A stretch of DNA of 24,477 nucleotides from a virus, in IMG/VR virus record IMGVR_UViG_3300050025_000051, positions 1-24,477 of that record. The stretch is one strand, 5' to 3'. Below, piece by piece: positions 8,166-14,783 of the stretch. The notes beneath the pieces are model-generated. The model saw only the letters and a program-made list of their open reading frames with translations. It was not told the origin of the DNA and did not search any database. The translations under genes were made by a program, and so were the position numbers. Each line of letters begins with the position of its first letter. Position 1 is the stretch's first letter.

Positions 8166-9088
8166 TTACTTACTTGAACTGTCTTTCATATTCTTCAAGA
8201 CGTCACTTGGATTTACGGTAACGGTCTCTACTTTTCCGTCTATCTTTCCCAGCTCCGCATCACGCCCGAAAACGCTCTTGATTGTATTTTCGAAGGACGC
8301 ATCTCCTACCGTTGCCTTTCCGTCGCGCTTTTCTTTTATCTTGCCTACCGCTTGTGGCTCTATAAAACTTGCGTGATACTCGACGAAATCCCTACGCGTC
8401 TCAAAGTCTTCCTGCTGATCTTCCTGGTCATTGAAGAAATACCACAACCACTGCGAATTTGAAATATCCGCAAACATCTCGTGGTCTACAGGCACTCCCC
8501 ACATTTTACAGAGTTTCCATCGGAGTCTGTGCCAGGGCTCCTCGACTATTTTTTTAGATTGTCTGCCGCTACCAACTTATCCGCTTCAGTAGAGAGTTTG
8601 TCATACTCGGCAAACAACCGCTCTATCACTTTGAGCTGCATGTTGTCAATCAGGTCGACTCTCTTGTCTATAACCGACGCATATTCCATCTCGGTTGGCA
8701 GATCTTCAAGCTTAATCCCGTCGATACTCCTAAGAGCAAAAGCCAAGGTACAAGTTCTGATGTCGAACGTATTAGCCGTTTCTTTCTTGCCGAGCTCCTT
8801 GATCAGTGTGTTGTATTCTTTGTGTGTCAAAGTACTTAGCTCAAACTTATGCCCAACCACTTCTACGATCTGAGCTGTTCGACCCATAAACAGCACATCT
8901 TCCATCTTCTTCTTGTCCCCTTCACTTAATGTACTCTGCTTGGGGACTGGAACTTGCGCGACTTCAACTGCCGGCGTTCCTTCAAATGCTGACAGATCTT
9001 CTACAACCAACGACTCTATTTTCTTTGGCGTTGGCTCCGATTGAATAGTGGGATTCTTACCCATCGACGAATGAGTTAGTGCGGCCAT
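8166..9088 (-). CDS. Tail assembly chaperone GT fusion, made by -1 frameshift (307 aa)
   Basis: This is the predicted long product of the chaperone locus. Ribosomes start at ATG 9088, read 180 codons, slip back one base on A-AAA-AAA (8555-8549) just before the TAG at 8548-8546, and continue for 127 codons to the TAA at 8168-8166. The -1 frame reads IVEEPWHRLRWKLCK straight into MWGVPVDHEMFAD with no stop between, so the apparent ATG at 8504 is internal. No good Shine-Dalgarno site lies close to that ATG. In lambda gpG/gpGT and many myophages, the T part binds the tube subunit while the G part binds the tape measure. The Trp-rich segment with QWLWYFFNDQEDQQEDFETR resembles such T domains. The gene lies immediately upstream of the tape measure, as in almost all long-tailed phages. 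The frameshift follows established biology but is not shown experimentally here. Confidence 0.8.
8491..8541 (-). promoter_or_regulatory. Possible frameshift-stimulating hairpin or pseudoknot
   Basis: Seven bases after the slip site the coding strand has GGAG (8541-8538), which can pair with CTCC (8525-8522) across a 12-base loop. Inside that loop GGCAC (8533-8529) is exactly complementary to GTGCC (8495-8491) downstream. Together these would form an H-type pseudoknot. The spacing fits known -1 stimulators. The stems are short (4 and 5 bp), the second loop is long, and the folding was done by eye. Confidence 0.35.
8546..9088 (-). CDS. Tail assembly chaperone G, unshifted product (180 aa)
   Basis: This is the main product of the chaperone locus, ending at TAG 8548-8546. 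The first 65 residues are polar and Pro/Glu-rich, probably disordered. From about 65 onwards the protein is helical and charged (LTHKEYNTLIKELGKKE, MQLKVIERLFAEYDKL), a style typical of G-type tail chaperones, which are not part of the mature virion and keep the tape measure soluble during assembly. ATG 9088 has AAGGAG at 9100-9095 with a six-base spacer. This favours it over a second in-frame ATG eight codons later. The gene follows the tube gene with a 62-base gap. Its last codons, CTA AAA AAA, form the slip site that makes the longer fusion. The family assignment comes from position, size and the frameshift signature. Confidence 0.8.
   Translation of the reverse strand: MAALTHSSMGKNPTIQSEPTPKKIESLVVEDLSAFEGTPAVEVAQVPVPKQSTLSEGDKKKMEDVLFMGRTAQIVEVVGHKFELSTLTHKEYNTLIKELGKKETANTFDIRTCTLAFALRSIDGIKLEDLPTEMEYASVIDKRVDLIDNMQLKVIERLFAEYDKLSTEADKLVAADNLKK
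8549..8555 (-). promoter_or_regulatory. Programmed -1 ribosomal frameshift slip site A-AAA-AAA
   Basis: Seven A residues on the coding strand sit in the register A AAA AAA, directly followed by the zero-frame TAG stop. Both tRNA-Lys anticodons can re-pair after a one-base backward slip. The shifted frame is open into the downstream 112-codon frame. This is the classic position and heptamer for the G/GT frameshift of tail assembly chaperones. Confidence 0.78.
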
Positions 9089-9094
9089 AACTTT

Positions 9095-9100
9095 CTCCTT
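9095..9100 (-). promoter_or_regulatory. Shine-Dalgarno of chaperone gene (AAGGAG)
   Basis: AAGGAG lies six bases before ATG 9088 and decides that start over the in-frame ATG eight codons downstream. Confidence 0.75.
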
Positions 9101-9150
9101 TATATGTGAATGTTTTGGTTTTTGTTAGGTGGGATCTTACGTTAGCGATA

Positions 9151-9804
9151 TTATAGTCCGAGGCCGCTAAACACTGAGTTCCACAGACCACTCGCATCCA
9201 TAGCACCGAGACGTTTGCCGTGATTGACACTATCTTCGATGCCTGTTGCGTCTGTTTGGGCCTGAATGCCGAGAGCGTTAACTGGAATGCCCGGAGTGAC
9301 TGGTGCTACAAGATTCGCCGTCTCTGCCCATACTGTCGCCGTTTCTGTGATCAGGTAGTTGTCAGCCGTGTAAGGTGTCGAATAAGCCTGAAACCAACAG
9401 TTCTTGTATACCATTACAACTGCGCCACTGATGTTGGGCGCGTTTGACCCTGCTGCCGGCAAAGATGAAGAGGATACGTCATAAATCTCTATATCGAACG
9501 GCATTCTCTGGGCCGCGATAAACCTGAAACCTCTCGAAAATGCCTCGGGTAGTCGCAACTGATCGAAAACCAACCGATTAATGGTGAGATCAATCATCGT
9601 GGGCGCCATTGGAACTATCTCTATAACGCCATCTGTACCTATCTCATGAACGCGCATCAAAGGACGATTCTGATTAACCGTCAAGTTCTGAAGCGCTCCG
9701 ACAGGGTGATTATTTATTTTAACTATGATCTGAGTAGACAACCCAGAAGCAGTACGACCAAGATCAAGGTTTGTACCTGTGTTAGGATAAGTTACTGATG
9801 CCAT
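9151..9804 (-). CDS. Tail tube protein, 217 aa
   Basis: This is the probable inner tail tube subunit, which stacks in rings to form the DNA channel inside the sheath. After a short Ser/Thr-rich start it shows beta-rich blocks: QIIVKINNHPVGALQNLTVN, then RPLMRVHEIGTDGVIEIVPM and MIDLTINRLVFDQLRLPEAF. The pattern of a strand, a RVHEIGTDG loop and then a -DLT-NR- strand is typical of contractile-tail tube proteins (T4 gp19-like). The FDIEIYDVSS and VVMVYKNCWFQAYS segments continue the sheet. The C-terminal 50 residues are less ordered. ATG 9804 has a perfect AGGAGG six bases upstream, the best ribosome site in the window, which fits the need for many copies. The gene lies after the sheath, separated from it only by the homing endonuclease gene. 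The function is supported by position and fold pattern. Confidence 0.8.
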   Translation of the reverse strand: MASVTYPNTGTNLDLGRTASGLSTQIIVKINNHPVGALQNLTVNQNRPLMRVHEIGTDGVIEIVPMAPTMIDLTINRLVFDQLRLPEAFSRGFRFIAAQRMPFDIEIYDVSSSSLPAAGSNAPNISGAVVMVYKNCWFQAYSTPYTADNYLITETATVWAETANLVAPVTPGIPVNALGIQAQTDATGIEDSVNHGKRLGAMDASGLWNSVFSGLGL

Positions 9805-9810
9805 GAATGT

Positions 9811-9816
9811 CCTCCT
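9811..9816 (-). promoter_or_regulatory. Strong Shine-Dalgarno of tail tube gene (AGGAGG)
   Basis: A full-consensus AGGAGG lies six bases before ATG 9804. It fixes the start and suggests high expression of the tube subunit even though the homing endonuclease gene lies between it and the sheath. Confidence 0.85.
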
Positions 9817-9844
9817 GATGACTTAGCGATTTATTATTCGTATG

Positions 9845-10642
9845 CTACCTGACTGGTTTTGGGGGTCTTGCTATTGATGGACTATCTGCGTAGTATTGTT
9901 TAAGCCGCTCCTTGTTTTCCATATATATACCATACTTGCGATCCAATCTGGTTTCCGGCGTGGATTCTTCATATAGCCAATCTAATATGTCCTCAACATA
10001 GGTTCCACAATATTCAACACGGTATGTATTGGCGTCTTTAACCTTGGAAACGTTTGTGTTTCCAGAATGCCTAGATCCTTCTTTGATATGCTTAGATATC
10101 CACCTGATTATGTCTTCGGACCCTGAACAAATCGACAGCCTTGGTTTGCGGTCCGACTTCTTCCACCCTATTGACCCGTCTCCATCTATATAGCCTCTTA
10201 TGTAGTGTCTAATGAGATTCGATGGTATCTTGCTGGGCGGCGACAATATTCTGGATTTGGCTGGTACTATATTGAAGTTGACGCGAAGATCATCTGCTAT
10301 TTTCCGCGACCCGAGCGATAATCTGGCATATTCTATCATCTTGCCGCTTCTTAGGCGACTTCTTCGATATAGACTTGCCTCTCTTTGTGCCAGATTACTC
10401 AATTTAACAAGGTGCTCTGAGTCTTTGGCGTTGAGCTCTATAGCGACATACTTATTAGTCTTTCCCACAATCCATCCGTCAGCCGCTATAAACCCCGCCC
10501 AATAGCAACTTGCCTCACTAAATCCATCAAACACGTCATTATTGCCAACCGCCCTGCGTATATTCTTCTTAACTCCCGCCTTTGCCAATCGCTCTTGAAT
10601 GGTCCAATGCGATATGCCGTATATACCAGCTATCTCCTTCAT
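9845..10642 (-). CDS. LAGLIDADG homing endonuclease with N-terminal HTH, free-standing
   Basis: This is a selfish DNA endonuclease inserted between the sheath and tube genes. Two LAGLIDADG-type motifs are clear: WAGFIAADGW at residues 48-57 with Asp55, and IRGYIDGDGSI at 148-158 with Asp155, the two expected metal-binding acidic residues. Two motifs in one chain imply a monomeric enzyme with a pseudo-symmetric active site that cuts a long asymmetric target. The first 25 residues (MKEIAGIYGISHWTIQERLA) are the last two helices of a helix-turn-helix. The helix before them, DIVALYLEGKT, is encoded upstream of this ATG, so the true start is uncertain. ATG 10642 does have GAGGG seven bases upstream. 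The flanking sheath and tube genes look intact, so this is a free-standing homing gene, not an intron or intein. It ends with TAG, 40 bases before the tube ATG. Confidence 0.88.
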   Translation of the reverse strand: MKEIAGIYGISHWTIQERLAKAGVKKNIRRAVGNNDVFDGFSEASCYWAGFIAADGWIVGKTNKYVAIELNAKDSEHLVKLSNLAQREASLYRRSRLRSGKMIEYARLSLGSRKIADDLRVNFNIVPAKSRILSPPSKIPSNLIRHYIRGYIDGDGSIGWKKSDRKPRLSICSGSEDIIRWISKHIKEGSRHSGNTNVSKVKDANTYRVEYCGTYVEDILDWLYEESTPETRLDRKYGIYMENKERLKQYYADSPSIARPPKPVR

Positions 10643-10735
10643 TGTTTTGCCCTCGAGATACAGCGCTACTATATCTCTTGTGTCAATTTTGTAATAGCCT
10701 CGACGGCTGGCATCATAGGTCGTTTGCCCCCTTAC
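10643..10735 (-). other. Open N-terminal extension of the endonuclease, no ATG in frame
   Basis: These 31 codons are in frame with the endonuclease and begin right after the sheath stop TAA. They encode RGYYKIDTRDIVALYLEGKT, which completes the HTH of the endonuclease, yet they hold no ATG, GTG or TTG in this frame. A neighbouring frame has AAGGGGG followed by ATGATG at 10716-10711 and reads MMPAVEAITKLTQEI before hitting TAG. A single-base shift near 10675 would join it to IVALYLEGKTMKEIA. Possibilities are an indel, a programmed shift, a rare start codon, sheath stop readthrough, or real use of ATG 10642 with loss of helix 1. Confidence 0.55.
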
Positions 10736-13348
10736 TTAAATCTGTCCTATCCCAACTGAAATATAGACCCAGCATACGGGATAGCTTGGCTGTACATCTA
10801 CCGTAACGTTGTACTGTCGTGGATCTATGTCGTCCTGCGCTACTGACAGATTCGCGAAGTCCGAAAGCAACCCCTGCGAAACCAAAGACTGAATCGTCTT
10901 AGTGGCTACTGATGTCATACCCGCGCCCGTTGTTGAATCTTGGGGCTGACCGATAAACCCTCGCATTGTATCTCTAAGGGCCTGAGCAACTCGATCGCGA
11001 ATGAACACGATTGAAATCTCTTCCTCTTCGGGGGCTCCGCTATTTACGGTGGTCTTCCCATGAACCACCACACCACCACCTACAACTGGCGCTACTGTAC
11101 ACGCGCCTACATTACCCAGCTGATTAAGTGTAAGGGTACTGAAAGTTCTGCTGCGAGGAATGGTGAATCCTGTGAGTATTTTGCGAGTCAACGGTATTGC
11201 GTAGTTGGGTTGACCTGCCAAATATCCACCTGCTGCTGCGGCCAAGTAGAAACCATCTATCGTAGTGGCCGAACCATTGATTACTCGAATGATTTGGTCA
11301 GGGTAAAAATAAACCGCTCTGAAAGTCTCGCCGAAGTTTGTGGAAATATCATAGTTCTGTAAGTCTTCAGTGTTTCCAGTAAGTATGTCTTCTGGTGTGT
11401 TGCCCTGAATGCCTTCCAAAATGCCGACGTCCTCAATGGCAACCAACTCTTGTCCTGTTGCCGCCGCTGGAGTCAAACCGTTAATGGCACCGATCAAAGC
11501 AATACGCTCTTTCTGATTCAAGGTATTCGACATATCCTCACAATGCGCTATGGTTGCTTGCTGAACTGCGCTTATCATGGCATTGGGAAGTGGAACAATC
11601 ATCTGACAGTTTTGAGACTGTAATGATGCCAAGGCTTGCTCCCAGTTAGAGTCGTAATAGTCCGCGTCTTTCTGGTCTATAAACGTAACCCTTAGACCAT
11701 CGCCGCGCTTGATGGCTCCGTTCACAAATAAGTCCTTCGTGAACAGCAACTCTGGCGCCGTGTTATTAGGATCAACCAGCTCCCAAAGAAGATTGCTAAC
11801 TGTATGGGCAAAGGGCAAGGTACCGCCCGATCCAACCACTACGCTACCGAGAGCTACTATTGTTGCGTCTCCCATTCTTTCACCAACGTCAGAGATATTA
11901 TACGTACCAGCTATTCCGGCAACCACTGTATTGCCAAAAGCATCGACTGGAAGTATCTTGATCTGCTTATAAGTATCTCCGTCAGCAGCTACTACGTTAT
12001 ACTTGCTAAACGTTGCTGAAGCGGCCTTGAAATAGTCGCCTGAAGCTGTAATCCCGGCGTAGAAACCACTTGCTGTTACTTGGCCATCTGAACCTTGCTG
12101 ATCAACTGCTGGCGCTTCGATGGCCGTGTAGCTGTAAGTGTGCGAACCATTTATGAATTCAACGTACGGACTGTTCGTTATCGTTGTGTCATAGAATGGA
12201 ACCTTAGTCGGAAAAATCTGCGTCTCTTTTTGCGTAGTAGCATCCGTAACGAACCAATGTACTTCTGAGTTGGAATCTGGTGTTCCTCCCACCAACGGCC
12301 ACTCAAAAGCATACTGATCGCCCAATGTAATGCTTAATGGACTAACTAACGCCGGAAAACCTTCAACTGTGGTAGTGAGCGGATCATCAACCGCCACCAA
12401 AGTCTCTGCGGTGCGTCGTGGAATCGGTGGCATAGCTCCGACTGCCAACACACCAAACGCGCCATTCTCAAACGCCATAGAAGCGCCCAAAGCGAGCGTG
12501 TTATCCGTTGAGGGGTATCCGTGCTTGGCAAACAACGCCTGTGGATCCTGGAAAAACTCTGGATCATTAAGATCTGCTTCGGCTATGTAAGTTGCCGTAA
12601 GCTGATCGCCCTTTACCAACACCCTGCTACTTACCTTGGCCGTAAATCTGTCACCGCGATCGAAAGCCGTGGTGCCTGGGGTTATGGTAAGCTGAATGAT
12701 CGTATTATCTTTGGCAGTAGCGTTATCGGCAAACGTAATGGGTGCGCCGTAAGTATCGAGTATTTGGCCCGAAACTGAACCAACTGCTGTAAAAGTCGCC
12801 GTACCCTTTATTGGGTTGCCGTTAGAATCACGTATCACACTGATTGCTCGTATGGTCCAAGTCTCAGTGGGCGCATCAATATCAAGCAAACTAACCGTAA
12901 GGGTGCCATTCCCTACATTGGAAGCGCTGGGAATAACCAACTCTCCGCCCTGATCAACCAAACCAGCACGTTGAAGTTCTATGCGGCCGGTTAAGGGTTC
13001 CATTCTGTAATCGTATTGTGAGTCGAAAGGAGAAGTCGAAATGGTCTGCTCTATGCCATTAAGCGGTATGCCATTCAGGTACAAAGTCGTGCGCTTCGAT
13101 ATCAGGGGGTACTTGGCCGTTATGAAGTGCCGACCATCTGAACCGATCGTGGCATTAAAAGTGGGGGCAAATCCATCAGCACCACCACCAGTCGCGCTCA
13201 GTACCATAGTTTCCTGAGAGGCGCCGAGACCTATAATCGAGAGAATACGTAAGCCGCCAGGTATGGAAACGCTGCGACGAATTGTTTGGACCCTGCTGTA
13301 TGACCCAGGAATCAAGTAGCCAACGCCAGCGCCAGGTATGTTTGCCAT
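10736..13348 (-). CDS. Tail sheath protein, 870 aa (enlarged)
   Basis: This is the contractile sheath subunit, which surrounds the tube and drives injection by contraction. The N-terminus MANIPGAGVGYLIPGSYSRV and the C-terminal region carry the family marks. Near residues 700-735 is GGYLAGQPNYAIPLTRKILT; near 770-800 is IVFIRDRVAQALRDTMRGFI; and the end reads YNVTVDVQPSYPVCWVYISV, the strand that joins the neighbouring subunits' handshake domain. At 870 residues it is much longer than P2 FI (about 400) or T4 gp18 (659). The extra length lies in the N-terminal and middle parts: residues about 150-250 look like an Ig-like beta-sandwich (ISVIRDSNGNPIKGTATFTA), followed by DLNDPEFFQDPQALFAKHGY. 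AGGAG lies nine to ten bases before ATG 13348. A 150-base gap upstream suggests its own promoter. Sheath identity is firm; the domain reading is by eye. Confidence 0.88.
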   Translation of the reverse strand: MANIPGAGVGYLIPGSYSRVQTIRRSVSIPGGLRILSIIGLGASQETMVLSATGGGADGFAPTFNATIGSDGRHFITAKYPLISKRTTLYLNGIPLNGIEQTISTSPFDSQYDYRMEPLTGRIELQRAGLVDQGGELVIPSASNVGNGTLTVSLLDIDAPTETWTIRAISVIRDSNGNPIKGTATFTAVGSVSGQILDTYGAPITFADNATAKDNTIIQLTITPGTTAFDRGDRFTAKVSSRVLVKGDQLTATYIAEADLNDPEFFQDPQALFAKHGYPSTDNTLALGASMAFENGAFGVLAVGAMPPIPRRTAETLVAVDDPLTTTVEGFPALVSPLSITLGDQYAFEWPLVGGTPDSNSEVHWFVTDATTQKETQIFPTKVPFYDTTITNSPYVEFINGSHTYSYTAIEAPAVDQQGSDGQVTASGFYAGITASGDYFKAASATFSKYNVVAADGDTYKQIKILPVDAFGNTVVAGIAGTYNISDVGERMGDATIVALGSVVVGSGGTLPFAHTVSNLLWELVDPNNTAPELLFTKDLFVNGAIKRGDGLRVTFIDQKDADYYDSNWEQALASLQSQNCQMIVPLPNAMISAVQQATIAHCEDMSNTLNQKERIALIGAINGLTPAAATGQELVAIEDVGILEGIQGNTPEDILTGNTEDLQNYDISTNFGETFRAVYFYPDQIIRVINGSATTIDGFYLAAAAGGYLAGQPNYAIPLTRKILTGFTIPRSRTFSTLTLNQLGNVGACTVAPVVGGGVVVHGKTTVNSGAPEEEEISIVFIRDRVAQALRDTMRGFIGQPQDSTTGAGMTSVATKTIQSLVSQGLLSDFANLSVAQDDIDPRQYNVTVDVQPSYPVCWVYISVGIGQI

Positions 13349-13498
13349 AATTTAAATCTCCTATTTCGTTGATTTTGCTTGCTCTTTTATATAAGCATGC
13401 GCGCCAAACTTCCCATTACCAGCGCACTCCTAACACTACACACTACCACCTATATTTAAGTGTGAATATTAGTAGATTGGTTCCATAAATCGACCGAA
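13349..13498 (-). promoter_or_regulatory. 150-base intergenic region upstream of sheath; possible late promoter
   Basis: This is the only sizeable non-coding stretch in the window. On the coding strand it holds AT-rich words such as CTTATATAAAAG (about 13395-13384) and CTTAAATATAGG, and the sheath ribosome site AGGAG. TATATAAA resembles T4-like late promoter cores (TATAAATA), but I cannot assign an RNA polymerase. No clear GC-rich hairpin followed by a T run is visible, and short frames here end within a few codons. Confidence 0.3.
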
Positions 13499-14272
13499 CT
13501 ATAACGAATCGGCCTGCGTAGTTATCTCGTTCACCGCCAACGCATCATCCTCCTTACCATTAAAAGCAAAAGTGACGAAAAATCCAATCCTTTCAACTAC
13601 ATTTGATATGGGGATTAGCACTTTAAATTCTGACCGCGTTTCGAGATTTACAGATATAGAGTACAAATATCCGTTGCCGTAGGGTTCTTCTGTTTCCCCT
13701 GATGTTGATAGTGTCTTTATAAACAGTCCCGCATTTTGTAACTCAAGCCTTCGTGTGCTCATCAGAATGGTTTGAACTATATCACAAAGCTCCTCTCGAT
13801 CTACTGCGCTTTCTGATGTTACTTTAAGCTCGAATGTCTGATCCCAAGCGCCCACCAAAGTATGATAGGCCGGCGTTGATATTACGGTTGAGTTTCCATA
13901 TCCGTCTTGAAGCAGCTCTTGTCTATACTTAATGCCCAAGTAGTCCTGATTAAAGGAAATAGGTACGTATCTGGTGCCGGTATTTTTGACTGATATGGCC
14001 GGGAAAAACTTAACGTCAAACCTATAAACTGAACCTATGAAGATTCTGGTGGTTTCGTCGTCGTTCAGGCCGGCATCTGGGTTGAGAGTGACTTGGCCGG
14101 GGATCTTTGGAAAACCGAAAACATCTGAGACAAATTTAAACTCTCTATCCTCTCTGAACACATCTCTGAGGGTGTCAATGAGTAGATTCTTACCGGCAAC
14201 TATGGACGTGGATTGAACGATATTATTCACATTAAACAGGTCGGTGTTATAACTTTGAAGTAGATAGGTCAT
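13499..14272 (-). CDS. Probable neck/tail-terminator protein, 257 aa
   Basis: This is a structural protein of unknown exact role, encoded immediately upstream of the sheath. In T4-like and other myophage gene orders this slot usually holds the tail terminator or a head-tail joining protein. Residues about 15-60 (NIVQSTSIVAGKNLLIDTLR, EDREFKFVSDVFGFP) are followed by strand-rich segments TRIFIGSVYRFDVKFFPAIS and TRYVPISFNQDYLG. The middle has HTLVGAWDQTFELKVTSESA followed by a long helix (VDREELCDIVQTILMSTRR), an arrangement seen in minor tail proteins that cap tube ends. The start overlaps the previous stop in TAATG (14274-14270), so its translation is probably coupled to the 164-residue gene. 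It ends in TAG, followed by the 150-base gap. I recognise no diagnostic motif, so the terminator role is inference from position, size (T4 gp15 has 272 residues) and secondary-structure pattern. Confidence 0.45.
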   Translation of the reverse strand: MTYLLQSYNTDLFNVNNIVQSTSIVAGKNLLIDTLRDVFREDREFKFVSDVFGFPKIPGQVTLNPDAGLNDDETTRIFIGSVYRFDVKFFPAISVKNTGTRYVPISFNQDYLGIKYRQELLQDGYGNSTVISTPAYHTLVGAWDQTFELKVTSESAVDREELCDIVQTILMSTRRLELQNAGLFIKTLSTSGETEEPYGNGYLYSISVNLETRSEFKVLIPISNVVERIGFFVTFAFNGKEDDALAVNEITTQADSL

Positions 14273-14766
14273 TAATAAACCTCCATACGATCCATTCCCA
14301 TTTCCACCTCAAACATCTTATTTTGCGATATGAGTGGTTTGCCTCTGAAATTTCCCTCTATGTTTGCTACGTATTTACCAGGTGAAAGTTTTGCGCGCCA
14401 TTCTCCCGCTTTGTTCGTTTTTGTTTCCTTAATCAGAGCGTCGTTAGCATCATAAATCTTCACTACCGCGTCGATTATTGGTGTAGCCGTAGAGCCCAAC
14501 ATAACCGCCACTTTGCTTGAAACCATTGCGCCTGGTGTTGTAGCGCTGGGGGCTGTAGTTGGACCGGTCTTTTCAAATCCAAAACGCATGCCGGGTGCTT
14601 TTGGTGGATCTATCTGCTGAATTTGCTGTACTTGCTTGGCCGGCTCTTCTTTTGGCCGGGCATTCATCAGCATCTTTATGTTTCGATCTATAACGTCGAA
14701 CTTCTTATTTAGTAGTTTGACCTGCTCCACTAAATCGACCAACACTTCCAAGCCTGTCTTTTCCAT
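14272..14766 (-). CDS. Coiled-coil protein with carboxypeptidase-regulatory-like beta domain, 164 aa
   Basis: This small two-part virion protein has no firmly known role. Residues 1-35 (GLEVLVDLVEQVKLLNKKFD) form a clear heptad-like amphipathic helix, probably a trimeric or dimeric coiled coil. Residues 36-85 are Gln/Pro/Thr-rich linker. Residues about 85-160 match the pattern of carboxypeptidase-regulatory-like or Ig-like beta-sandwiches: a V-V-L-G start, TPIIDAVVKIYDANDALIKE, TNKAGEWRAKLSPGKYVANI, and a final strand NKMFEVEMGMDRMEV. Such domains often decorate phage surfaces and bind carbohydrate weakly or act as structural spacers. ATG 14766 has AAGGAG five bases upstream. The gene sits between the third spike gene and the terminator-like gene and is coupled to the latter by TAATG. 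It could be a neck whisker, a linker that seats the spikes, or a decoration protein. Family recognition is by pattern only. Confidence 0.5.
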   Translation of the reverse strand: MEKTGLEVLVDLVEQVKLLNKKFDVIDRNIKMLMNARPKEEPAKQVQQIQQIDPPKAPGMRFGFEKTGPTTAPSATTPGAMVSSKVAVMLGSTATPIIDAVVKIYDANDALIKETKTNKAGEWRAKLSPGKYVANIEGNFRGKPLISQNKMFEVEMGMDRMEVY

Positions 14767-14783
14767 TGTGCTCCTTAATTTGA

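Noticed and set aside
8166-8504. Independent 112-residue gene starting at ATG 8504
   Set aside because: No Shine-Dalgarno site lies close to this ATG, and the frame is open upstream to the slip site and joins the chaperone gene. The fusion explains it better.
9089-9150. Transcription terminator between tube and chaperone
   Set aside because: The gap is AC-rich on the coding strand with no stable hairpin followed by a T run; it mainly holds the chaperone ribosome site.
9845-10735. Homing endonuclease inside a group I intron or intein
   Set aside because: The sheath ends with a normal C-terminal strand and stop, and the tube starts with its own strong ribosome site, so no gene is interrupted.
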